This document shows positions 49,818 to 59,166 of a stretch of DNA of 64,000 nt, in pieces. The position numbers and the translations under genes were made by a program. Position 1 is the first letter of the stretch. Each line of letters starts with the position of its first letter. The stretch is from Pedobacter sp. KBS0701. GTDB lineage: Bacteria; Bacteroidota; Bacteroidia; Sphingobacteriales; Sphingobacteriaceae. The DNA is taken from NCBI RefSeq assembly GCF_005938645.2, contig NZ_CP042171.1, positions 1-64,000 of the forward strand, given 5' to 3'. The notes under the pieces were generated by a model that did no database searches, was not told the DNA's origin, and was given only the letters and a program-made list of their open reading frames with translations.

Positions 49818-50270
49818 ATGGTTATAGATAAATTTGACACCGAGCTACTGAAACGCCTGGAGAAAGATGGCCGTATCGCATTCTCGACGGTAGCGTTGTC
49901 ACTTGGGGTTTCCAATACGATGGTTCATCAACGATTTTCGAGATTGTTGCAACGGGGTGTTTTGAGTGGGGTTAAGCCTGTATTAAATGAGAAGAAAATG
50001 GGCTTTGACTGGGGGAGTTTTACTGGCCTTACGCTGGATAAAGATTACGATTCAGCCAGGGTAATTGAAGCTTTGCGCGAGGTAGAGGAAGTAACTGAAT
50101 GTTATTTTATTACGGGAAGATATACCCTTTTCATAAAAATTGTGGCCCGGAATCATGAGCACATGCGCGAGGTTCTTTATAATAAAATTGATTCAATTCC
50201 CGGAATTATAAAAACAGATTCCATTATTGAGCTCGGATGCGCTTTCAAGCGAAATGTTAATATTGCCTAA
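49818..50270 (+). CDS. Lrp/AsnC family transcriptional regulator
   Basis: A 150-residue regulator. The N-terminal HTH (LLKRLEKDGRIAFSTVALSL then GVSNTMVHQRFSRL) is followed by a RAM/ACT-like ligand domain (VEEVTECYFITGRYTLFIKI, SIPGIIKTDSIIEL). It is divergent from rocD-rocF, so it probably responds to arginine or ornithine and controls that operon. The ligand is inferred from the neighbours. No known essential residue seems missing. Confidence 0.93.
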   Translation: MVIDKFDTELLKRLEKDGRIAFSTVALSLGVSNTMVHQRFSRLLQRGVLSGVKPVLNEKKMGFDWGSFTGLTLDKDYDSARVIEALREVEEVTECYFITGRYTLFIKIVARNHEHMREVLYNKIDSIPGIIKTDSIIELGCAFKRNVNIA

Positions 50271-50550
50271 ATGAGCTTTTTGTGTATCCACAGGTGGATT
50301 CAATTCGAAAACAAGTGAATAATCTGGAAATAAAAGTTTTAAGTTTTCTTTGGCAAAATGGACCAGCAGTTGAGAAGGAAATTTTTGCAGGAATCTCGGT
50401 GGTCTTGATTTCAGTTATCCACCACAGGATTTAAAAGCGAAGAATTCTGCCTTGTTAACCTTGCCTTTTAGCTCATTTCATTTTCCTGTTAATTCCAACC
50501 TGTCCATGTTTATATATTTAGATTGGATTCATGTTCTTAGTTGTTATTCC

Positions 50551-51264
50551 TTATTTAATTATTGAATCGATTAGTGTCCCGATTAAAATAGCGAGCATAT
50601 AATAGCTCATCATTCCAAGGAGATAGGCAAATAGTGCTTTTAGGTAACTGGCTATTTTTCCAGGATTAAAGAAATGTCCAATAGCCCAGGTGCAATAGCC
50701 AATGGCGAGAATGCTTGAGGTGATCTTAAAGTCGACATGGGTTACACCTTCCAGAAAGGCGAACAAGGCGAATATCAGCATGCCAAAGCCCATTACGAAA
50801 CAAAGCAGTATCAGGATCTCAAAATAGTTATAGGTGTATTTTCTGAAGAAAAGCTTGATAAAGAGCGCAATCAATGCGCCAATTAATATATTTGAATATC
50901 CCATGTGTGACTCCGTCCAGTCCATAAATTTTGCGGCGGTAGACTGGGCTGCAAGGTCATGGCTTACCATGCTTTGGATATGGAAAAAATGAGATATTAT
51001 GCTGTAGATAAGCGAGGTAATAATGATAAAGATTACAGGCTTAACCAATCTGCTCCTGTCTTCTGAGAAAAAATGCTTAATGTTGGTGCCTGGCCTCAGC
51101 AGCAGTTCCCTCATGGTATAAAGAATGCCTCTTTCAAAGTGCAGTACATGTTCGATTTCATGTAGGAGATAATGAGCATTAATTCTTTTTAAGCTAACAG
51201 GATGTCCGCAGTCCGGACAATATTTTTTTTCTACTTCCGAGTTACAGATTTTGCAATTTATCAT
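50551..51264 (-). CDS. DUF3667 zinc-ribbon membrane protein
   Basis: A 237-residue protein. The N-terminus holds a zinc-ribbon (CKICNSEVEKKYCPDCGHPV; two CxxC pairs). A short amphipathic region HYLLHEIEHVLHFERGILYT then leads to RPGTNIKHFFSEDRSRLVKP, a hallmark of DUF3667. About five membrane helices follow. The family is common in Bacteroidota and has no assigned function. It stands alone, convergent with the Lrp gene and divergent from the exporter operon. Confidence 0.85.
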   Translation of the reverse strand: MINCKICNSEVEKKYCPDCGHPVSLKRINAHYLLHEIEHVLHFERGILYTMRELLLRPGTNIKHFFSEDRSRLVKPVIFIIITSLIYSIISHFFHIQSMVSHDLAAQSTAAKFMDWTESHMGYSNILIGALIALFIKLFFRKYTYNYFEILILLCFVMGFGMLIFALFAFLEGVTHVDFKITSSILAIGYCTWAIGHFFNPGKIASYLKALFAYLLGMMSYYMLAILIGTLIDSIIK

Positions 51265-51608
51265 TTGAGCTGAAGTTAATTTGAATGGTATGCTGTTTTT
51301 TTCTATTGATGAAAATCGGCTGGCAATTTAATAAAAATTATTATGTGATGTTTTGGTTTTTTGAGCAAGCTTTTGTTCCAGTTTTAATACGATTGTCGAT
51401 AGAACTTCTGTTCTGTTAATTTCTCGATGATCAACTCAAATGTGAACTGTTCATGCATAACCTGACTTGATTTAATGACAAAAATGCTCATTTCTTCTAA
51501 TGTGGTTTTAATCTTTTTGTTAAATCATTCCATATTTAAGGAATATTGGTCGAAAACATGTTTTTTCCTAAAACATAGTTTAAATAAAAGCTGTTAGATG
51601 TTGGATTT
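51265..51608. other. Spacer upstream of the exporter operon
   Basis: An AT-rich 344-bp region between divergent genes. No open frame of note. It must hold the promoters of the DUF3667 gene and of the exporter operon, but no exact TAnnTTTG was picked out for either. Confidence 0.5.
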
Positions 51609-52613
51609 ATGAAAAAACACCGTAATGCGCTTAGTCCCACGCCGTGGCAGCGGCTTGTCGAGATGCTTCATGTGGAGCGCTCGACCATCAACTATATATT
51701 TCTTTACGCCGGCCTTATTGGGGTCATTGGACTTTCCCTTCCGCTTGGCACGGCTGCAGTTTTTAATCTGCTCTCCAACGGCTCGATGTATAGTTCAACT
51801 TATATACTCATAGCTGCTATTTTAATTGGGATCGTAGTTGGTGGCATCTTGCTGATGGGGCAGCTCTCACTGGTCGAATATCTTGAGCAGAAGATTTTTA
51901 TCAAGGCCGCTATCGGATTTGCTTATCGACTGCCCAGGATCAAAAAAAAAGAATTTGAGGGAGAAGACCCAAGAGAACTGGTTAACAGATTTTTTGACGT
52001 GCTTACCATTCAAAAAGGCTTGACCAAGTTGCTAATAGATATTGTGGCTTCGGGTGTGCTAATATTTTTCAGCGCCATACTACTTTCTTTTTATCATCCG
52101 GTATTTATCGGTTTTGGAATCTTTACTATTGCCTGTATCGCTGTGATAATTACCATTTATTACCGCAGGGGAGTGGATACGAGTATCGAAGAATCTGAGT
52201 ATAAATATCAGGTTGTTGCTTATCTTGAAAACGTGGCTGCCGATCTTGATACTTATCGGGGCAATGAAGCTGAGATGGAGAATATCACAGTAATGACCGA
52301 TGAGATTACTTCCAGGTATGTAGAGGCAAGAAATGATCATTTTAGTATTTTGAAAAGGCTGTTTGCAAGTGCAGTTGCGCTTAGGACTATTTTGATGGGT
52401 GCTCTTTTGCTATTAGGTTCCTACTTTGTTGTGCAGCGGGAGATGACTTTCGGACAGTTTGTAGCAGCTGAAGTGATTATTGTTCAGATTTCTTATGCCG
52501 TAGAAAAACTCATGACCAGTTTGAATACCGTTTTTGATATGGTGACAGGTAGTGAGAAGCTCGCCGTGGTAACGGATATGGAACTGGAGGAAGGAGAAAG
52601 GCACCATGGTTAA
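51609..52613 (+). CDS. ABC exporter transmembrane domain protein without an ATPase domain
   Basis: A 334-residue membrane protein that resembles the transmembrane domain of type-1 ABC exporters. About six hydrophobic helices are visible (for example FLYAGLIGVIGLSLPLGTAA, YILIAAILIGIVVGGILL, ALRTILMGALLLLGSYFVVQ), with the cytosolic-loop segment EGEDPRELVNRFFDVLTIQK between. The sequence ends with TGSEKLAVVTDMELEEGE, which is just where a nucleotide-binding domain normally begins. No Walker A or ABC signature follows, and the next gene overlaps by 8 bp, so the ATPase is not simply broken off. Its partner ATPase, if any, is elsewhere. With the HlyD and TolC genes it looks like an atypical type I secretion or drug-efflux system. 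Confidence 0.78.
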   Translation: MKKHRNALSPTPWQRLVEMLHVERSTINYIFLYAGLIGVIGLSLPLGTAAVFNLLSNGSMYSSTYILIAAILIGIVVGGILLMGQLSLVEYLEQKIFIKAAIGFAYRLPRIKKKEFEGEDPRELVNRFFDVLTIQKGLTKLLIDIVASGVLIFFSAILLSFYHPVFIGFGIFTIACIAVIITIYYRRGVDTSIEESEYKYQVVAYLENVAADLDTYRGNEAEMENITVMTDEITSRYVEARNDHFSILKRLFASAVALRTILMGALLLLGSYFVVQREMTFGQFVAAEVIIVQISYAVEKLMTSLNTVFDMVTGSEKLAVVTDMELEEGERHHG

Positions 52614-53964
52614 TCAGACAAAGAAACTGGTCGTAAGAAAGGTGAATGAGTATGCTGTACTATCCAAAGCGCAGCTTATTTCTTCAAGGGGGCCGAGACT
52701 GCTTGGGAGGGTAATGATTGGGGTATCTATCCTATTCATCATTATTCTGCTCCTTCCATGGCGGCAAACGATATCCGGGCGCGGTACGGTTACTGCTTTA
52801 AGACCTGAAGACAGGCCGCAGACCATTCAAAACCAGATTGGCGGACGCATTGAGTATTGGGCAGTACGTGAGGGAGAACAGGTGAAAAAGGGAGATACAA
52901 TTCTTGTTCTTTCTGAGACCAGCCAATCTTATTTTAATCCAGAACTGCCCGAGCGTCTGGATGAACAGCTGAGCGCCAAAAGGGGTAGCGAAGAGGCTGC
53001 GGAGCAGAAAATTTCTGCAAGCAATGCCCAGATCAATGCATTGAGCAATGGGGTAAGGGTGCAGCTCAGCGCTGCAAAAAACAGTGTAATCCAGGCTAGA
53101 AATACCGTAAGAATTGATAGCGCTGAACTTGTAGCTGTAAAAAACTTTTATCAGACAAGCAAGGTAAGATTGGAGCGATATGAAGCTGGTTACAAAAATG
53201 GCCTTTTCTCGCTGACTGATATTGAAACAAGGAGATTAAAGCTTGCTGAGGACAAAGCTAAAGAGGTCGCTCAGGAGAATAAGCTCAACAGCGCCAGACA
53301 GGCTCTTGCCAATGCCGTCATTGAACTTGATAACATTATGGCCAAGTTCAGCCAGTCTTTAGCCTCTGCGCAGGCTGACCGTAGTTCGGCACTCTCCGGA
53401 AAAGCTTCAGTCAGAGAAGAGATAGCAAGACTCCGCAATGAGATGAGCAATATCGATATCAGAAGGGGACTTTATGTGGTACGTGCTCCACAGGATGGGT
53501 ATATCGTCAAAACTTTCAAAGCAGGTATAGGGGAAAATATTAAAGAAGGCGAATCTGTGGCTACGCTACAGCCATTGTCGCCAATTGTTGCCGCTGAAAT
53601 TTATGTGGATGCAATGGATGTTCCGCTGATCTTAGACAGCAGTAATGTACGGCTTCAGTTTGAAGGCTGGCCATCGGTGCAGTTTTCAGGCTGGCCATCC
53701 GTTGCTGTAGGAACTTTTGGAGGTAAGGTATCGGTTATCGATAGGGTAAGCACCGGTGGTAAATACCGGATATTGGTCAGACAACTTGTCAAGGTACCTA
53801 AAGGGGATGAGCCATGGCCGATTCAGCTCCGGCAAGGGTCGGGAGTTTATGGCAGGGTCATTCTACAATCGGTGCCGGTCTGGTATGAGATTTGGCGGCA
53901 GCTCAATGGCTTTCCACCAAGTCTTGATAAAGCCCCAGGCGAAGAAAATATCAATAACAAGTAA
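52606..53964 (+). CDS. HlyD family membrane-fusion protein
   Basis: A 452-residue periplasmic adaptor. A single membrane helix lies at about 36-52 (MIGVSILFIIILLLP). A lipoyl-type half motif follows (GGRIEYWAVREGEQVKKGDT), then a long alpha-hairpin at about 120-290, and the second half (YVVRAPQDGYIVKTFKAGIG). This is the layout of type I secretion adaptors. It overlaps the ABC-like gene by 8 bp and the TolC gene by 1 bp, so the three are translationally coupled. Confidence 0.92.
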   Translation: MVNQTKKLVVRKVNEYAVLSKAQLISSRGPRLLGRVMIGVSILFIIILLLPWRQTISGRGTVTALRPEDRPQTIQNQIGGRIEYWAVREGEQVKKGDTILVLSETSQSYFNPELPERLDEQLSAKRGSEEAAEQKISASNAQINALSNGVRVQLSAAKNSVIQARNTVRIDSAELVAVKNFYQTSKVRLERYEAGYKNGLFSLTDIETRRLKLAEDKAKEVAQENKLNSARQALANAVIELDNIMAKFSQSLASAQADRSSALSGKASVREEIARLRNEMSNIDIRRGLYVVRAPQDGYIVKTFKAGIGENIKEGESVATLQPLSPIVAAEIYVDAMDVPLILDSSNVRLQFEGWPSVQFSGWPSVAVGTFGGKVSVIDRVSTGGKYRILVRQLVKVPKGDEPWPIQLRQGSGVYGRVILQSVPVWYEIWRQLNGFPPSLDKAPGEENINNK

Positions 53965-55445
53965 TGAAGACTTTTCTTAAAAAGCATGTTCATGGACCGG
54001 TAAGTGGCATGGCATCGTTAAAACGTAGTGTCTTTTTTTTCTTTTGGCTGATGATCGGTATGGGTGCTTCGGCTCAGCAAAAGGGAGCTGTGGGGGCTGA
54101 AGTATTTTCACTCCGCGACATGCAGGAAATTGTGCTGACCGGACATCCGGTTATCAAGCAGGCTGGCCTGCTCAGTAAGGCCGCTCAGGCAAAAGTGCTT
54201 CAGTCTCTTGGCAATTTTGATCCTGAGCTCATGGCTTCCTTTGGAAGAAAGATTTTTGGGGGCACCGAATACTATAATCATTGGGACAGCCAGCTCAAAG
54301 TTCCGCTGTGGCTTGCTGGGGCTGATCTGAATGTAGGTTATGATCGTAATGTAGGGGTTTATAACAATCCCGAAACCAGGACGAGTAATACCGGACTTTC
54401 AGGTATAGGACTTAATATCCCCCTGGGGCAGGGCCTGCTGATCGATTCCCGCAGAAGCACCTTGCGGCAGGCTAAAATTATGGTTGGCTATGCGGAAGCC
54501 GAGCAGATCGCACAGATCAATTCAGTATGGATTTCTTCTCTTAAGGATTACTGGAACTGGTATTTTGCTTTCGAGCAGCAGCGTTTTACTTCTGAGGGAG
54601 TCTCGCTTGCAGAAAAAAGATTCTTAGCTTTAAAAGCACAGGTGCTTATTGGAGATAAACCTCCGATAGATTCAGTTGAAGCATCCATCACCCTTCAGGA
54701 TAGGAGGGTTCAGCTCCAGGAGAGCAATGTAAAGCTCAATAATGCAAGGCTCCTGCTTTCTAATAATCTTTGGTCTGCCAGTGGCATTCCTCAGGAACTT
54801 CCCGCTCAGGCCATTCCGGAAAGTGATGTGAGTACTCAAGGGGTTATGGACGGATTTCGCCTGGACTCACTTGTGAGAGAGGCTGCCCGGCAACACCCTG
54901 AAGTGTTGAAGCTAAAGAATCAGCAGGCGCAGCTAGGGGTAGAGGAACAGTATAGGAGGGAAATGCTTAAACCAAAACTGAACATCAAAGGTTCTTTTTT
55001 AGCTGGTAGAAGGGATTTTTCCTATGTTGCCGATAACTATGATTTCCGTCTGGCCAACTATAAGGTTGGTATTGATCTCTCTTTTCCCTTGTTTTTAAGG
55101 GAGCAGCGGGGCAAGCTCCGCGAGGTGCGGATCAAACAGGCCGAAGTGACTTATGGACTGCAGCAGACAGGCCGTGAGATTCAGACTGAAGTGTTTTCTG
55201 CATTTAACGAGTATAAAGGGTATCAGGCGCAACTGGAAATGCAAACCAGGAATGTGGGCAGTCAAATGGCTCTTGTGCGTGGTGAGCTGCAGAAATTTGA
55301 CCTTGGTGAGAGTAACCTTTTTTTAATCAATTCAAGGGAAACCAAACTGATAGAGATGCAGGTTAAGCGGGCAGAAATCATATCCAGTCTTCGCAAAGCA
55401 ATGGCAGAAATTTATTACAGGGCCGGAAAACGTCTGGAGTTTTAA
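53964..55445 (+). CDS. TolC family outer-membrane efflux protein
   Basis: A 493-residue outer-membrane factor. A membrane/signal segment (FFFFWLMIGMGASAQQ) is about 30-40 residues from the first Met, so an internal start is possible, although the TAATG overlap with the HlyD gene favours 53964. The mature part has the repeated helical hairpins of OEP domains (LSKAAQAKVLQSLGNFDPEL, KNQQAQLGVEEQYRREMLKP, LGESNLFLINSRETKL). It gives the outer-membrane channel for the exporter. It is followed by a strong terminator. Confidence 0.92.
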   Translation: MKTFLKKHVHGPVSGMASLKRSVFFFFWLMIGMGASAQQKGAVGAEVFSLRDMQEIVLTGHPVIKQAGLLSKAAQAKVLQSLGNFDPELMASFGRKIFGGTEYYNHWDSQLKVPLWLAGADLNVGYDRNVGVYNNPETRTSNTGLSGIGLNIPLGQGLLIDSRRSTLRQAKIMVGYAEAEQIAQINSVWISSLKDYWNWYFAFEQQRFTSEGVSLAEKRFLALKAQVLIGDKPPIDSVEASITLQDRRVQLQESNVKLNNARLLLSNNLWSASGIPQELPAQAIPESDVSTQGVMDGFRLDSLVREAARQHPEVLKLKNQQAQLGVEEQYRREMLKPKLNIKGSFLAGRRDFSYVADNYDFRLANYKVGIDLSFPLFLREQRGKLREVRIKQAEVTYGLQQTGREIQTEVFSAFNEYKGYQAQLEMQTRNVGSQMALVRGELQKFDLGESNLFLINSRETKLIEMQVKRAEIISSLRKAMAEIYYRAGKRLEF

Positions 55446-55499
55446 ACCGCCGGCTAAGTTTCACTGCTTTTATTAAGATGCAGGATCCGGCGGTTTTTT
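55444..55499 (+). terminator. Intrinsic terminator of the exporter operon
   Basis: AAACCGCCGG pairs with CCGGCGGTTT around a loop of about 33 bases and is followed by a T-run. It begins at the stop codon of the TolC gene. Confidence 0.8.
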
Positions 55500-55536
55500 A
55501 AGTTTTTAACCAGTATCAAATTTAAAATAAATAAAT

Positions 55537-56400
55537 ATGGCCTCAGGTTTTTTTGCAATTCTGGACGATATTGCAGCTTTAATGGATGATGTTGCCGTTA
55601 GCGCCAAACTGGCAACCAGGAAAACTGCAGGGATTTTGGGTGATGATCTGGCTGTCAACGCAGAGAAGGCAACTGGCTTCCTCTCTTCAAGAGAACTCCC
55701 TGTACTATGGTCCATTACCAAGGGTTCTTTTATCAATAAGCTTATTATTGTGCCCATCGCTTTAGTGCTCAATTCTTTTTTTCCGTTAGCCATTACCATT
55801 ATCCTTTTACTTGGCGGATTTTATTTAGCATACGAAGGGGTTGAAAAAATAATGGGATATCTCTTTCCTTCTTCGACCGTTGGGGAGATAAAGGAAAAAG
55901 ATGAAATTGAGGATAATGTTTTGCTGGAGCGGGCCAAGGTAAGGTCTGCTATCACTACGGATTTTATACTTTCTGTTGAAATTGTGATCATCGCCCTTGG
56001 AACGGTTTTGGGCGAGCGTTTAATGCTGCAGATATTAACTGTCTCTGTAGTTGCCCTTATAGCAACAGTTGGGGTGTATGGGCTCGTTGCCCTTATCGTT
56101 AGAATGGATGATGGAGGACAGGCACTAATCAAAAAATCAACAGGTAAAGGCTTTATGTTTTTCATTGGAAAACTGCTGGTTAATTCCTTGCCGGTCATAA
56201 TCCGTATGCTGAGTATTGGCGGTACCATAGCGCTAATTTTGGTTGCGGGTGGAATTTTTTCGCATAACCTTCATTTTTTGGCCGGGGCCTCTCCGAATAT
56301 TCCATCCATTATCTATGAATTTCTACTTGGATTGCTGGCAGGCTTCATCGCTTTTGGACTTTTTAGCCTGGTTAAGCGTATCGTTAAATATTTTCGCTAA
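55537..56400 (+). CDS. DUF808 family membrane protein
   Basis: A 287-residue inner-membrane protein. The N-terminus MASGFFAILDDIAALMDDVA followed by TRKTAGILGDDLAVNAEKA is the typical start of DUF808 (YedI-like). About six membrane helices follow from residue 70 onward. The family is widespread; YedI in E. coli is uncharacterised. It follows a terminator, so it is probably a separate unit. Confidence 0.92.
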   Translation: MASGFFAILDDIAALMDDVAVSAKLATRKTAGILGDDLAVNAEKATGFLSSRELPVLWSITKGSFINKLIIVPIALVLNSFFPLAITIILLLGGFYLAYEGVEKIMGYLFPSSTVGEIKEKDEIEDNVLLERAKVRSAITTDFILSVEIVIIALGTVLGERLMLQILTVSVVALIATVGVYGLVALIVRMDDGGQALIKKSTGKGFMFFIGKLLVNSLPVIIRMLSIGGTIALILVAGGIFSHNLHFLAGASPNIPSIIYEFLLGLLAGFIAFGLFSLVKRIVKYFR

Positions 56401-56484
56401 TATTTATGCAGCAGCACCTTGAACACTTGTTTAAGGAGTTAACAACGAAAAACAGCCTGTAATAGCCAGGTTATCTGAAAATTT

Positions 56485-56492
56485 TACCTTTG
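56485..56492 (+). promoter_or_regulatory. Predicted -7 element upstream of the AraC-type regulator
   Basis: TACCTTTG, followed by GCAG, is identical to the rRNA-type -7 box. It lies 152 bp upstream of the start codon at 56644. A -33 partner is not clear. Confidence 0.45.
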
Positions 56493-56643
56493 CAGCTGTA
56501 GCGTATAATTAAAACGTACTATATCAATCAATATGGTGTTATTGCGTATTAATAATGGAGTGGTGGCATTCGAATATCAGACAGCTTTCCCATTGTCTTT
56601 TGATAACAAAAATCGTAACTTGCAGTAGACCAAATATACTAGC

Positions 56644-57516
56644 ATGCAGTTGTTATTGCCATACGCTGACCCAACGAAATATCTGCAGGAACTGACGATG
56701 AAGTACGGTTTCTCCTCTAGAGATACCTGGTCGTCTAAGAGCATTATCCTACCAGAGCACATGGGGACTGGATTTGTCCAGGTTTTTATCAAAAACGATA
56801 TCCACTTTTTCCGTGGCATCTGGGATTTTAATGAACCTACTGAATTTTATTCTCCTGACCCGGTTGGTCAGCGAGGATTGATCGATTTCCGGATCAGCAA
56901 TGAAGACCAGCTTTTACATTCCGCCGTGCTGGAAGGCGCTAAGAAATTTGGCTGGGAAATTACCCGTGTTGATGGAATCCGGTTTTTTATCCCGGAGGTA
57001 TACTTTACAGGAAGTATGACGGAATTAAGCAGAAGGTTTCAAAGTTGCGCACATCATCCCCAGGTCAAACAGCTCATCAAGCAACTCTTTGAAATTTCCG
57101 CCCGCGATTTTTCCAATACCATGCTCCTGGACGCCAAGTTGACTGAATTTATATATTACCTGATCCGCCATTTAAGTCAAAAGGGAATAGACCCTGCTAG
57201 TGGCGATGGTCTTACCCAAAGACGCCTGGATAGTATAAAAGAAGCACATACCCGGATCATGTCTAACATGGGCACAGAAATAAGCGTTTTACAGTTGAGC
57301 CGTTGGGTTGGGCTGAATGAGTGTGATCTTAAAAGGGATTTTAAAAAAGTATACGGACTCCCGATTCGTCAATATATCATTCAACAAAAAATCCAGATGG
57401 CAAACCTGCTGGTTACCGAAAACCATCTTGATCTTGTTGAGGCAGCAAGGAGTTTGGGTTACACCAACACCAGGTATTTCGAAATGCTTTTTAAACGTTA
57501 TTACGGTAAAATATAG
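56644..57516 (+). CDS. AraC family transcriptional regulator
   Basis: A 290-residue regulator. The N-terminal ligand/oligomerisation part (about 1-180) is family specific. The C-terminal AraC domain at about 195-290 has two HTH motifs, EISVLQLSRWVGLNECDLKR followed by FKKVYGLPIRQYIIQQKI, and LVEAARSLGYTNTRYFEMLF. It is the first gene before the acyl-CoA ligase cluster. A pair of direct repeats lies directly after its stop codon, which is where an operator for the downstream genes would be. Confidence 0.93.
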   Translation: MQLLLPYADPTKYLQELTMKYGFSSRDTWSSKSIILPEHMGTGFVQVFIKNDIHFFRGIWDFNEPTEFYSPDPVGQRGLIDFRISNEDQLLHSAVLEGAKKFGWEITRVDGIRFFIPEVYFTGSMTELSRRFQSCAHHPQVKQLIKQLFEISARDFSNTMLLDAKLTEFIYYLIRHLSQKGIDPASGDGLTQRRLDSIKEAHTRIMSNMGTEISVLQLSRWVGLNECDLKRDFKKVYGLPIRQYIIQQKIQMANLLVTENHLDLVEAARSLGYTNTRYFEMLFKRYYGKI

Positions 57517-57518
57517 AA

Positions 57519-57552
57519 ATTCCCGTTTCGACTGATTTAATTCCTGTTTCGA
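57519..57552 (+). promoter_or_regulatory. Direct-repeat operator candidate for the AraC-type regulator
   Basis: ATTCCCGTTTCGA (57519-57531) and ATTCCTGTTTCGA (57540-57552) differ at one base and start 21 bp apart, that is two turns of the helix. Such tandem direct repeats are typical of AraC-family binding sites. They lie in the gap before the acyl-CoA ligase gene. A ten-base palindrome ATGCATGCAT follows at 57561-57570. Confidence 0.6.
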
Positions 57553-57622
57553 TTTTTATAATGCATGCATAATAATTAGTTTCATGTCAGCAAGTAAAAC
57601 CTGCCGCTAACCAAATATTATT

Positions 57623-59161
57623 ATGCTGAATTTATCTGTGCTTTTGGAGGATAGTGCCTCAAGATTCGGAACCCGTCCGGCTTTCAGCTCCGGCAATACT
57701 GATTTTACTTTTCACCAGGTAAATGTTATGGCCAACCAGCTGGCCAACGTACTTAAAAAACTAGGTATACGGGAAGGTGAAAAGGTGGCCATGACTTGCC
57801 CAAACTGCATCTGGTTTCCTGTTATTTATTATGCAGTGCTAAAAACAGGGGCTGTGGTGGTTCCATTGAATATCTTACTTAAGTCTGATGAAATAAAATA
57901 CCACCTTCAAGACTCCCAGGCAGCATTTTATTTTTGTTTTGAAGGAACTCCTGAAATGCCAGTTGGGAAATTAGGCAGGAATGCATTTGATCAGGTAACT
58001 GGCTGCAGGGATTTTATTTTGATTAGTACTGAAAAGCCTGCTTGGGAAGGAAGTTATACCTTGGCCGAGCTGATGGCGGGGGAAGATGAAGACTTTGATA
58101 GCTGTCTTACCCATGCAGAAGATACCGCTGTGATTATTTACACATCGGGAACTACAGGAAGGCCAAAAGGCGCAGAACTTACCCATATCAATCTTTATTG
58201 CAATGCCGTTCTCTCGGCTGAATTGTTTGCGCTTTCCCGGATAGATGTTCAATTGATTGTTCTTCCGTTATTCCATATATTCGGAATGACTGTATTGATG
58301 AATGCGGGCCTTTACAGGGCAGCTCGTGGTATCCTTTTGCCACGGTTTGATGCGAAAGATGTTATCGAAAATATCAATAAACATCAGGTAAGCATCTTTG
58401 CAGGCGTACCCACAATGTACTGGGTAATGGCCAGCTATATCCATCCCGAAATTACTGACCAGCAGGTGAGCAATACTTTACGGATCTGCATTTCTGGCGG
58501 AGCTTCTCTGCCACTGGCTGTACTTGAGGGTTTTGAACAAAGGTTCGGCGTTCAGGTACAGGAAGGATATGGGATGAGCGAAGGCTCCCCGGTAGTCACC
58601 TTCAACGATCCAAAGATCGGGCGCAAACCTGGATCCATTGGTACCCCGGTTTGGGGTGTCTGTGTGAAAATAATAGATCCGGAAGGTCGTGAGGTTGCAA
58701 ACGGTGAAAAAGGAGAACTGATCTACAAAGGGCATAATGTGATGAAAGGCTATTTCCGAAGGCCATTTGAAACACGTGAGGTACTGCGCAACGGCTGGCT
58801 GCATTCTGGTGATATTGCCATAAAAGATGACGATGGCTTTTATTTCATCGTTGACAGACTAAAGGATATGATGATCAGGGGTGGGATGAATATTTATCCC
58901 AGAGAAGTAGAAGAGGTGATGATGAAGCATCCTGCAGTATCGCTTGCCGCTGTTGTGGGTGTACCGGACGATAAACTTGGTGAAGAAGTAAAAGCATTCA
59001 TTGTATTAAAAGAAAACCAGCAGATCTCTGAAAGCGAGATCATTGATTGGTGCAGGACGATGCTGGCCTCTTATAAATGTCCACGCTATGTGGAATTCAG
59101 AAATGTGTTGCCCTTAACCGCTACCGGAAAACTGTTTAAAAAAGAACTTAAAAATAGTTGA
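57623..59161 (+). CDS. AMP-binding acyl-CoA ligase (long-chain fatty-acid-CoA ligase type)
   Basis: A 512-residue adenylate-forming enzyme. The ATP-binding P-loop YTSGTTGRPKG begins at Tyr173. Further core motifs are YGMSEGSPV (A5), LHSGDIAIKDDDGFYF (A7), DRLKDMMIRGGMNIYPREVE (A8, hinge Asp) and the catalytic Lys in PLTATGKLFKKEL. It activates a carboxylic acid to acyl-AMP and then acyl-CoA. The exact acid is unknown; aliphatic or aromatic substrates are possible. It is the first enzyme gene in a run with two hydrolases and a TonB receptor, and the next gene starts 5 bp after it. Confidence 0.93.
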   Translation: MLNLSVLLEDSASRFGTRPAFSSGNTDFTFHQVNVMANQLANVLKKLGIREGEKVAMTCPNCIWFPVIYYAVLKTGAVVVPLNILLKSDEIKYHLQDSQAAFYFCFEGTPEMPVGKLGRNAFDQVTGCRDFILISTEKPAWEGSYTLAELMAGEDEDFDSCLTHAEDTAVIIYTSGTTGRPKGAELTHINLYCNAVLSAELFALSRIDVQLIVLPLFHIFGMTVLMNAGLYRAARGILLPRFDAKDVIENINKHQVSIFAGVPTMYWVMASYIHPEITDQQVSNTLRICISGGASLPLAVLEGFEQRFGVQVQEGYGMSEGSPVVTFNDPKIGRKPGSIGTPVWGVCVKIIDPEGREVANGEKGELIYKGHNVMKGYFRRPFETREVLRNGWLHSGDIAIKDDDGFYFIVDRLKDMMIRGGMNIYPREVEEVMMKHPAVSLAAVVGVPDDKLGEEVKAFIVLKENQQISESEIIDWCRTMLASYKCPRYVEFRNVLPLTATGKLFKKELKNS

Positions 59162-59166
59162 TCATA

